From Micropterix aruncella (lineage: Eukaryota > Arthropoda > Insecta > Lepidoptera > Micropterigidae), in assembly GCA_944548615.1 (NCBI GenBank), contig CALYMY010000068.1, forward strand, positions 27,501 through 91,500: a stretch of 64,000 nucleotides of DNA, read 5' to 3'. The translations under genes and the position numbers were made by a program. Below, piece after piece: positions 10,401 through 22,400 of this stretch. Below the pieces are notes generated by a model. The model was not told the origin of the DNA, did no database searches, and worked only from the letters and a program-made list of their open reading frames with translations. Position 1 is the first letter of the stretch. The number at the start of each line of letters is the position of its first letter.

Positions 10401-13400
10401 CAATTAATTTTTAAGTGTAATATGCTGAAATCCAAATGTGTAATATGCGGAAATCTGTTACTTTCGTAGGAATCGATTATCGGCGTAATGTTTTTCTTTT
10501 TTCTACATTATGTTTATGCACACTTATGTCAATTGTATGCGCTGTATGTTTCCAGAAATAAATCAACCAAATCCTTTTTTTATTGCGTTCTTTAACTATT
10601 TATCTTTGAGGTTAACGAAAGACTTTTCATTTGATTGATCTCGATAGCGATTTTTACAATCTTCACATGAAAAGCCTTTTTGAGCGTTTTTACCAAATGT
10701 CGTCCTAGAATTTCTCGCGACTTAGAAAGCATATCGCGTTATAAATGATTGTTTATATTGTACCCAGTATTTTTGCATGCCAATTTATATAGATTTTTTA
10801 AAATCTATTTAAACTGGTAGCATTCTAAATAATTCTGCTTTAGCAGAATTATTTAGAATGCTAATAATATCCTCACGAAGTGCCTTTTGTCTGTTACTGG
10901 GCCTTAACTAGAAAGGATAAGAAGGAGGTGTTTCAATGGTCCATTTTCTGATTCTGGCTTGGATTGGATTATTCTGATTTAGGATTCTGGATTTCTGATT
11001 CTGAAATCTGGCAGTGTAGGCCGATGGGAGATTTCCCACCCATCAATGAAACGACGATCTTTGATGCACGCCCGCCTGAAGTTGTGTTTTTTAGGCCCCC
11101 AACATTACCTTGGCTTTGCCGCTTTATTTAAGAAAAAATTATGTTATTATACTTTTCAGGCGCTAAATATAAATAAATAGTGCAATAATTGAAATTACGA
11201 ACTTTCGATTTCACAAGTTTTTCTCGTAGATTGATTGATGTAATGTGTGAATTGTAGCAAGGTATCTACATTATTAATTATAGTAGACGAAATAAAAACG
11301 CGTAACTTTTTACACGAATGCCCAAAAAAGGAGTGTTATGTGTTCAGGATTCATCAATGTATGTTTTCCGTTTCTTTATTCCACCAAAACTTCTGAACAT
11401 TTAAAACGATTTTAAAGTGTGTTATATTGCTAGAATCGTTTTGTCTACTCGAGTGTCATAGGGTACATGCTGCGACTCCTTGCTCTCATAAAAGGATAAA
11501 GCAGCGTCTTTAATATAAATCGCCATGTTACGCGGTGCATGTTGACATTCATCATTTGACATTTTAGTTTATTAGTTCTTCCTCTTCGGAGCCGTCCAGA
11601 ATAGATCCGGTAGGACTAGTAACGAAGAGAAATATTTGGAATATTAATTTAGCAAATCTACACAAAATATTACCGAGTTTTAAAAACATGGCTTTGATTC
11701 TTACAAATTCATTCCAATTCAAAAATTTTGGAAAATATATAAAACTATGCAATTATTCTAGAAAAAAAACCGGTATGTATTAATGATGAAACCCTGATTC
11801 TTATTCCACCATAAATTCTAAACGCTTGAACCGATTTAGAAGTATATGATATTGTTAGAGTCGTTATGTTATCCCGAGTGCCATAGGGTAATTAAACTGT
11901 CCAAACGTAAAAACCTACTTGCCTTAATGTCCAAATGTCAATAAATTAACATAAATATATCGTGATTAGAGTCAAATGAAAGGTCTGATTGGGTACATTC
12001 TGAAAATATACATCTATCTATTTGGACAAATATGTATACCACAAATATTTCATACAAAAACCATAATTAAAATAATTTACTTTCTGTAAGGGCAGTCGTT
12101 TTTTTTAATTCTTTTAAAAATATATATTTTTTTACTTCTATCGCCAAAGATCTTAATTTTAATATGGATGGACTAAACTGAAGAATATATAGATATAATA
12201 ACTTTATTGTGGCAAAAAGAATCATTACATTGACAATAATATTTCAAATGCACAAATGGCAGATTTTTCACTATAGCGATATCTTACAGTCAAGCATTTA
12301 TTAACCTATTTTATCTAATTATCATGCAGTACAAGTAGAAGTAATAAAGGAAAATTTAATATAAACTAATTTAAATATACATATGTCCATAGATTAAATA
12401 TATGTAAAAATAACAATTTACTATTTTTGCCCAGGGGAGGATAAATAAATTATCTCATGATTAGTGGCCGAGTCAAAATAAATATTTATTCAACATTTTT
12501 TTTGAATATTGAATCGAGACCTGCTCGTGTGACAGACCTCCTTCTATTTCGAATCGAGTTTAAAGTCGATTTCTACGGATTTTAAAGTGGTAATTTCATG
12601 CGCAGTTATTTCGATTTCTCCAATTTTTAACAGAATCTGTTGATGACTACAACAGATTTCATAATTTGGATTTTGCGCAAAGCGCCACTCTCAGTTCTAG
12701 CAAGAGTGTTATACCCCTCTCACAAATCTTTGCTGGTCAGAGCAAAAAATCGGTTTAACCTTTATGTTTCCCATTCAGCCTCGCATTTCTCAAAGAGCCT
12801 CAAGAAAGATGTAAAACTCACCGATTTGCTCCTCGAATATCTTGTCCTCTCCGCCATAGTCTGCTGGAAATATTTCCTTCGGTATATCGTCATATAACCC
12901 TTCCAGGGTAGGGTGTATCTTTATTCTGCCTTGTAACTTAGCAGGCAAAGCAATTTTTGCTATTTTTAAGACGTACTTGAGTAGCCAACTGTTTGATATT
13001 ATATGGATAGCAGCTACGCGATTACCTAGAATATTCTATGAAAAAAACGTAATTTTTTCTAATATAATTTCTGCTTTTTTGATTGCGTGCTGTATGTAAT
13101 TTCTGATTACGCAGACAAAATCGGTTAAATAATATACGGGGTGTTATTACTGCACGGGCATTTTTTTCTGTAGGTGAATCAGTAAGCAACTTTTGATTAA
13201 AAAATAAAAATAGTTTTTTTTTATTAAAAAGTATTTTTGTTCTTTTTTTTATTATTTAAAAATTTGAAAAAGTTGACTGTTAAATAAAGATTTGAGAAGC
13301 GTTTGAGCGCGCTGCGCCATCTAGCAGTAGGTAATAAGACGTAAATAAACAATATCAGCCACATTTTACTTACCGCTAGATAGCGCATCGTGATCATCGA

Positions 13401-16400
13401 TTTTCAAACTATTTAAAAATAAAATAAAAATAGCAAAATAAAAAAAAAATAAAAAAACAGTTTTTTTTTTAAATTAAAATTTGTTTACCTTGTTGTATTG
13501 ATTCACCCACAAAATATGCATAATAACACAAAATATTTGCAAAAATGTGTTTTGTACGCCTGCGGGGACGGTTAAGAATAATAATTTCATATCATTTTGT
13601 ACTATACCGTAACCGAATGATAAATTTATTTATATGATAGTATTAAAATATATAATACAATAAAATTATTACCTACATAAAATACAAAGTATTTTTTCTC
13701 ACATTGGGAGGATATCACGTGGAATTTTAAATAAACTGCTTAAAAATTATTCCCAATATATTGATTGCATTTCAAATATATTTTTTTAATATATTAGTAT
13801 TTTAGTACTAGATTTAGTGTTTGAACTATTTTTTTTTAATATGCATTATTTCCTCAAACTTTAATATGCTGCTATAGTATGGGCTTGTCAGATATGAGTT
13901 GGCTAAAACGACGTCTGTATAAGTTTACAATATTGGGACCTTACCTATGTAAATGCTGTTTTACACACTGGCCAATTCTAACTAGGATAACTTGGGTTTG
14001 AGTTTCTTCTAATGAAATAATTTTAAGGTCATGTTATTTTTTTAAAGAATCAACCGTTTATTTGTTTTTTCGTCGTTTTTTTTGCCCAAATATTTTCGTT
14101 TGTGCAACCATGGTAAAGTTGAAAATTTGCATTATTTTCAAATATGAGATCCTATGCAGGTGTTTTCTATTACAGCTTCTTGCAGTCTGGCTATACTGTT
14201 ACCGTAAATATGTACTGTTAAGAACTGCAAACAGTGATGGACCAGCCCGTGATTAAATAACCCAACCTGGTCAATCGCTCATCGCCACTTCTTCTGTATG
14301 TCAACTTATAACCACAGATTTCACTGCAAATAATCGCAAAGTTGCAGGAGTTGCGGCTGGAGACTCTTGGTCACCCACCGTACTTACAAGTGATTACTTC
14401 AATAGAGTTCTATTTTTTTTCAGAATTTAGATAACTTATGAAAAACTTAGGGAACCTTAGATAGGATAGGACAAGGGAAAAAATCTGCTTTGAAGAGTCT
14501 GCATAGGAAGATAGGGGTCAATATTTCTATTAACCCTCCGTCGGGCGCCGCTGGCCTCAGAGGCCGGCAAAAGATATAGCTCCCCTCTCCACTTCTCAGA
14601 GGCTGTGTTAAACTCGTCGGTTTAAGTGTATTTGTAAAAACATTTGTTTATGACTGTTTTTTACCTAAAAAAAATAAAAAAATAAGTGCTGTACTGGACC
14701 CTGGCCTATCAGGCAGAGTGCGTCCGATTGGGTTCTAATTTCAGTTTTCCTGTCTTTTCAGGCATACTTATACAGATTTTCTACCGAAATGATAAGACAA
14801 TATGATCTCTTTCAACCCAATGATATTGAAAATATTATGAAACATTTTCTCGAAGATGATGATTCCGAAGATCCAGCTTTGTGTGAAGATTTAGGTGATG
14901 AGAGCGACATCGCTTCTGAAGACGAGGTAGAGGAACGTGAGGAGGACTCAGCAACTGAACAGAAAGATGAGGACACATCTGAAGAAAATGGGTAAGACAA
15001 AGTTGACGAGGTTTTTCTCGGAAAAGATAAAACGACAAAGTGGACTAAGAAACCACCTTCGTCTTTTCGTAGGGCAAAAAGTCACAACATCTTTCTGGCT
15101 TTCGCCAACATCATTCGTCCGTATCTGGCTACGGCTGCGGTCAGTACAGACTACCTAATTCACGTTTAAGCTTTTATTACTTTTATAAAGCTTGGTTTTA
15201 CTAATTACTTTGAAAACAATTTGTAAAAATTTGTCGATTTTGATTATTTTAGTTTATGGTTTGTAATGCATAATAAACTCGTTCTTTTGTGTTCAATTTG
15301 GTATAATTCCTTTCCATAGACCCTTGTAAAGACTCCCTTTAAGTATTTTGTATTAGAATTAATATAATGGAAGGTAGGGCCTAAAATATGTGGGTGTCCT
15401 CTCAGGCCGGGTGCGCCTGATTTCGGCTCGCCCACAGGTACGCCCGACGGAGGGTTAATTGAAAATATAATTTACATACACAATTTTTGGCCTTAAATTT
15501 CTTTATAGAACAGCAACTTCATAGGTAAGGAATTAATATCTAAATAATAATCTATTTTCCAATATTTATTAATATTAGACTAAAATGGATAGCGATCACA
15601 GTATTGCCTACCCTATCTATGTATTCAACTTTCTTCAGTAGAAATGGTGACGTCTTTAATACATGTTTAAACGTCAATTGTCTAAAATCGCATACGAATA
15701 TACATCCAAGAGCGTAGTCGTAAATCTGTCTGTATTGCTGAATCTGAAACATATATTTAAAAACATAACAGTATCAATAATAAATGTCCTATTATTGCTT
15801 ATTTTTGTTGAATTAAGCGGGTGTTTTGAGCTTTAACTACGAAACTAATTGTGACTGCAGTAGGCATAGCGATACAGTGCAGAAAATAATAGATAGGTTA
15901 AACCGAGTACAATAGAAACAACGGTAAAATAGTAATTTTAATTTGTTAGGAACCGAAAACTATCGCCTGCTGGAAGCGGTACACGGTGGCGTCATCACGG
16001 AGTAGCAAGGAGTGGCAGTTGCCACCCCGGAATTCCTAAACCCCTCTTTTTACAACCCCAAAAATCGACAGTAAGACAATCTGGTGTACCGTAAGTGTGC
16101 AAGTATTATAGTATGGATAGCGAACTGTTCCTCTCTGAACTAAGGTGTCTAAGATCTGCTCGGTCGATCTGCGAACATATATTGGATAGCGGAAGTAACC
16201 ACTGGAAGCAGTTTAAAAATCCCATTGTTCTATCCAAGGAACAATTCTACTTTCCTCGCATGATCCGGGAAGCCATTGAAATAAGAAAAACTCCGAACTT
16301 CAATAGAGACGACGGCTACAAACTCTCTTCTACCTGGAACCCTCTTCTTAAAATGTTCCCGCCGCCGAACGCCACAGGATACAGTGAGTGTTGTGTGCAA

Positions 16401-19400
16401 GACGGATTTTCAAAATTCCCGCGCTCCGAGCCCGGCCCCCCACCACCCTTATAACCTACGCAGTAGCGGCAGCGGTATGCGGCCTACCCGCAAAACAACG
16501 GACTGACAGCTCTTCAGTCTACCCTAGACAACGGCGGCTGCAACGTCACCGAAACGTCGGGTCCTACAAATTTCACGCCGTAAATTCGTTTTCTATCCTA
16601 TTTATAATGTCAAACAACCGCGATAGTCTTCGATTTTATAAACGCTGTTAGTTAAAAAAATGGAAAGCTTTGGATTCGATGCCATAACATCAAGCCTCCT
16701 TTCTAACTTTATTTGTGATCAAAAACGATTTACTCCTGTCTGTGATACCTCATCAGTAATGGGATCAATAACCTTAGGCGTTCCTCGGGATCACGTCTAG
16801 GCAATTCGTCATTCGACGTGTTTATGAATGACGTCATCAACACTACTGGAACGGCTGATCCGCTCTGTTAAGCGGGCTACTCACATGCCTGCCGCAGGGG
16901 CAATCTAGGGTGAAAATTGGGGATGACTCTTAATTGCCATTTTAATTGTGATGTGTGTACTTAAGCAGGGGCAATATCCTGGATTGTTCCTGCGACAGGG
17001 CAGCAGGGGCGCGAGACCTTCCTACATGCCTAGATCATCCCTGCTGCCCTGCTACGTTGCCGTTTATGTGGCGTGATCGGGGCATTTTCTCCCGTTGGCC
17101 ACTGATCATGGCAACTACCACGCGGAGTGCCAACATGTCTCAGGAATCATTGTGGACATCAATTGTGGCGATATGATGCAACAAAATTTGATGCAATGTT
17201 GGCGATGTGATGCAACAAATCCTCGTAGCTTTGTCGGCTAGCCAAAAACCGCAGTTCAGCAATTGTTCGTTTTTTATCACTTAAGGCATTCCGAAGGCAT
17301 ATGTCTTTTTTTCTATAAACGGTGTCACCATTGCAAGGAGCTCTTCAAAAGTATCAATATACATTCGTAAAATGTTTTCAACCCGTCGAGCCTCAGAGGG
17401 ACCGATCGGACTCAAACGTAAAAGCACAGTTGCACCTCGTTGGGACCGATCGGACTCAGACTATCGGTGTCAAATTTGATTTTGAATAAAATAATATATT
17501 GAGTGTCTTCAAAAATTAAGTTCTAATATTCTAATATCAAATTTCATCGGGAACAAAACGACGTTTTTATTTTAATTATCGCAAGAACGGTTTGGGAGAA
17601 ATTAATATTTTGGTCGGCCGCCATAATGAATCTAAAATTTCCATAATTATACATAGTCTTTCAAAGACATGCGCTCGCGAAATCTCGCGGTTCGGGGGGT
17701 TAAGGTTATCTACTCCCAATTCCTTCATAATATTCATGTGACAGAACTCACTTCTTCACCCATTATCTCCTTTTCCTTTTTTTGCGGCAGCACCACAGAA
17801 AGAGCCAGGGCTATACCAATCTTTTGATGTTTCGATAATACTGGTGCCATTCTCACCGCGACTGTTTAGCTTGACTTTTACTCTTACACTGAATGGCAGG
17901 CATGATGTGTGGGAAATAATCCGATATTGCCCCGACCGCCGTGCCTACTAAGGAGTGTAATCTCAAAACCCTTAATCAAAACCATCTATTACGTTTTAGT
18001 CAATAGTACACTATCATATGGGATCCTTGGATTGGGTGGCTCGTCACTTTCATCTCTAGATCCCTTGATTAAGGCTAAAAAGTAAATAATTAGGGTAATA
18101 AATAAAAAGCCTTCTAGGTTCTCCAGCGACCACTTAATTTAAAGAGTTCCGAGTCTTAGACATACGTCAATTATATGTAAAAGTATCAACAATTTTTATT
18201 ACACCCACACAAAGCGGCATATGATTAAAGCTCACACTATCAGAACACGCGCAGTTACAGCCATGCAACATGATGTCCCCCTTAAGAAAACTAAATTCGC
18301 ATAACGACATTTTTCTTTTCTAGCTGTCGGACTACACAATAGAATAAATTCGGAATTAAAAGTGAAGTTATATACCATACGAGGAATGGTTGATTGAGTT
18401 AGGAAGGAACGAAATGGAGAAATTGGTTAATTATAGTGCTGTATAAGAATACCTAACTAGATACAATTCCTACTAATATTTATGGTTATATATCGTCAGG
18501 AAAAACAGCGACAAAACTCAGAAGTGAAAATCATAGACTATCCTAAATTATTATTAGACTTGAATTCTGAAACTTGGACGAGCATATATAAAACAGTAGA
18601 TGCAAACAATGCACTTGACAATTTTGTTCATATATTTAGAGAACACATAAACAATAACACCTACGTTAAACAGGTTAAGAGAAAATACAAACGACTTAAA
18701 CCATGGATAACAGACGGACTTATAAATTGTATCAGGAGACGCGACAAACTTCACCAACAGACACGCAGATTTCCACAGAACGAAGTACTACACACATATT
18801 ACAAGAAATACAGAAAAATATGCACCGACATCTTAAGAAGGTCAAAAGAGACATATTATCGACAGAAAATAGAACAAAACAATTACAACCCTAAAACGGT
18901 ATGGTCAGTAGTGAAAGAACTTAGCAACGTAGAGCAAAACAGGACATCGATTGGCGAAATAAATTTGAATGGCTTAAAGTACACTGATAAAACTGACATA
19001 GCGAATACGGTTAACAGTTACTTTGTGAACGTGGGAAAGAGACTAGCGATGAAGTTTAAATTAGATAAATTCACTGCACCGGATGCAATGGGATCTAACA
19101 CAACGCTAAAGACAGCACTAAAATTCCGACTCTCGAAACTAACAGAGTTAGACGTATTGACACTAATCAAGGAACTGAAGACTGACACGGCAAGTGGTCC
19201 CGATCATATAAGTGCAAAAATGTTGAAAATTGCAGCTAAGGAAATCGCACCACCACTTGTGCATATCTTCAATTGCAGTATCGAACATGGTTTATTCCCA
19301 AATCACCTTAAGGAAGCCAATGTGTTGCCGCTCTTCAAAGGGGGTAATAAAACGGAATTGACAAACTACAGACCAATATCTCTACTTAACTCACTTAGCA

Positions 19401-22400
19401 AAATTATAGAACGACACGTAAAGAAACAACTGACTGACTACCTGGAAACCAATTCACTACTATCGGCAGGACAATACGGCTTTAGGTCAAACATGGGCAC
19501 CCAAGACGCTATATTAAAAGTGACAAAATTTATTTCAAAAAATGTTGACAGGAACCGAAAATGCCTTGGAGTGTTCCTTGATTTGGCCAAAGCTTTTGAC
19601 ACAGTACATCACATAAAACTATTAGACAAACTACGGCAGATTGGTATACGAGACATAGAACTGGACTGGTTCCGAAGTTATATTACAGGACGAACACAAC
19701 GAGTGAAACTAAATGACACAATAATAAGTAACTGGATGAATATTGACTACGGCGTTCCTCAAGGGAGTACATTAGGACCAATATTGTTTTTGATTTACAT
19801 AGATGACCTTTGTAGGCAGGAAATACCAGGTGTTATTGCATCTTTTGCCGATGACACAGTGCTTTTGTTTGAGAGTAACACCTGGGAGTCTGTATTTGTA
19901 AAGGCAAAGAAAGGACTCAATCAGACACATGACTGGCTAAATGAACATCTACTGACGCTTAACATAGAAAAAACGAAATACATGACCTTTAGCATAGATG
20001 GGCGGAATCAACCGGGACTAGAAAAACATTTACTATTACACAACTGTGAAGGGACAAACTGCATGTGCCAACCGCTGGAACGCACGTCATGTATAAAATA
20101 CTTAGGTATCCTGATAGACGGCTTCCTGAGATGGCACAAGCAAGTTGACCAGACTGCGACACGTCTTAGAAAACTAATTTACATATTTAAAAATATTAGA
20201 AATATACTTAGCCCATCTATGCTTAAAACGACTTACTATGCACTAGCGCAATCAATAATTACATACGGACAGATAGGATGGGGTGGAGCGGCTAAATCAA
20301 TCCTTGACCCGGCAATAAAGGCCCAGAAAGCCCTCATTAGGGTTATTAATAGAAGACCACTCCGTTTCCCATCCGACCAGTTATTCATAGACTTCAACGT
20401 AATGGACATTCGACAGTTGTACATAAGAGCGGTCTTGATGTACTTCCAGAGGAATGACAGGACTGCGACTATTAAACTTCGGGACCACGGACATGACACT
20501 AGAAATCGATACAGACAACCGGAGTTAAAAATGAACACGACGTACGGACAAAGACATTATACATTTCTAGCTCCAAAGCTTTACAATATACTGACAATGG
20601 ACGTTCAAACGACCGACGTACCTTACGCTACGTTTAGAAGAGTGGTGGCAACTTGGCTTTTAAATAAATCTAGGGAAGACTGTGAAAAATTATTAAGGTC
20701 TCAGGTGTGATCGTGATATATATTTATTTATATTTTATTAACTCTATTTTATATACCTACTATCATATTATATGTATGAATTTATATATAATATTAGTAT
20801 ATATATGTTATATAATATATATTAATAATATTAGTATATATATGTTATATGGTATATATAATATATATTATAATAATATATATCTATATATGGTATATAT
20901 CATATTTATATGTGTTTATATCTAATATATAAAAAATAATTATTATTCCATATAACTTAGTAGATTGTCATAAAATTTAATTTAGTTTATAATTTTATTG
21001 ATGTTTTTAAATTTAACTTTAAATTTTAAATTGTACTTAATATTAGATAAGATTTGCCCTCTCGTCTCAAAAGAATTCATCGATGTTAGTACCACCTCAA
21101 CACAGGTTCAGACCTAGTGAGGTGGTAAACCGTTATGTCAAAAGATGAATTTCCTTTCTAAGCTAGGTATAATATATACACTTATTATAAACTGTCTTTT
21201 TGTTAGAATAAGGATTTTCTTTGTAATTTGTATCTTGAATTACGGAAATAAATAAAATATATATGTATAGATGTAAAGCATCTGTATAGGTATAGATGTA
21301 TATATGTGTATGTATATGTGTAGATGTATATGTATATATGTGTATTTGCATATATGATAATTTAATTTTGTTATATATATTATAATATTAACATAATATA
21401 TTAAGTATATATAATATTTTGTATAAATATAGAGCTATCACATAAAGCGATGCTACAATATGTTACACTTACCAACTAAAAAAAAGGAAAAAACAATACA
21501 TAATAGTCTACCTTAGTACGGGCATCACTCCAGCAAGGTAGATTTTAAAAGTATGTGAAATAATAATAAATAAATAAAATCTTTATTATATGATATTTAA
21601 ATCAAACTTACCACAAAATATTGTCTCGTAATAGTTAGCAAATCATAATGTTCCGTATCAGACGTACGAAATGAAACTAAGAACACTCTTTTTCCATCAG
21701 ATGTTAGTTTACGTAGCGGCAGAAAACACCTAAAAAAATCAAAGCTATTTTTTTTAAACAGGTATATTATATCGTCTGGTACCAGCTTCTGAAACAAAGT
21801 TATACAATTTGATGTTGGTATCGGTAGAAATAAGTATATTATTTATTAATAATAGATTTATACATGTTTTAAACATCATTTCTATCTTTCCATAAAAGTG
21901 TAAATTGTTATTACTGTTTTTATTATTTTTTTATTAATTAACGAATTACTTAATAATAATTAGTAACTGATACCGGTGCTGATAGGCGCAATTATTGCTT
22001 CCTTTTTTATTTTTTTTATTTTGTGTCAAACTTTGGAACCAAAATAAGATATATGCAGTAATCCTTATAGATCCAGCTTATTACTTAATAATCATATGCC
22101 AATACCATCAATGTATATTTAGTTGTGGATATTATTTTAGTAACCTATGCCGAATGAGTCAACTTATTGATTGACAAGGTCATAGCAGTCATAGCAGTCA
22201 GGTTATAGCAGTCAGGTTATAGCAGCTTATAGCGCAGTTTATAGGGTACATAGGTGGACACGGTAGTATTTAAGTTCTAACAACTTGGATATTTTATTGA
22301 AAGAAAAACTGGGAAAGTAGCCAAGTGAGGATCTAATAAATTAAAGCATACGTATTTTCGTAATTTTAAAATTACTAATAATACTTCTATCTATATCTAT

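Larger units (their letters stand above)
18482..21580 (+). mobile_element. LINE (Jockey superfamily), 5'-truncated, intact 742-codon RT frame
   Basis: The frame at 18482-20710 holds a complete reverse transcriptase. NYRPIS is at 295-300, FLDLAKAFD at 365-373, GVPQGS at 424-429, and FADD at 455-458, followed by KYLGILIDG and a C-terminal region ending NKSREDCEKLL. A Cys cluster (CEGTNCMC) sits near residue 535. No apurinic endonuclease or ORF1 precedes it. The 3' UTR (20711-21580) has a TA-rich stretch, a hairpin at 21085-21135, a CTACCTTAGTACGGGC block and an AATAAATAAATAAA tail. The minus-strand copy at 30640-31772 is the same family, shown by protein and 3' UTR words. It is antisense to gene B in intron 3, ending about 30 bp from the exon 3 donor. 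Confidence 0.9.
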
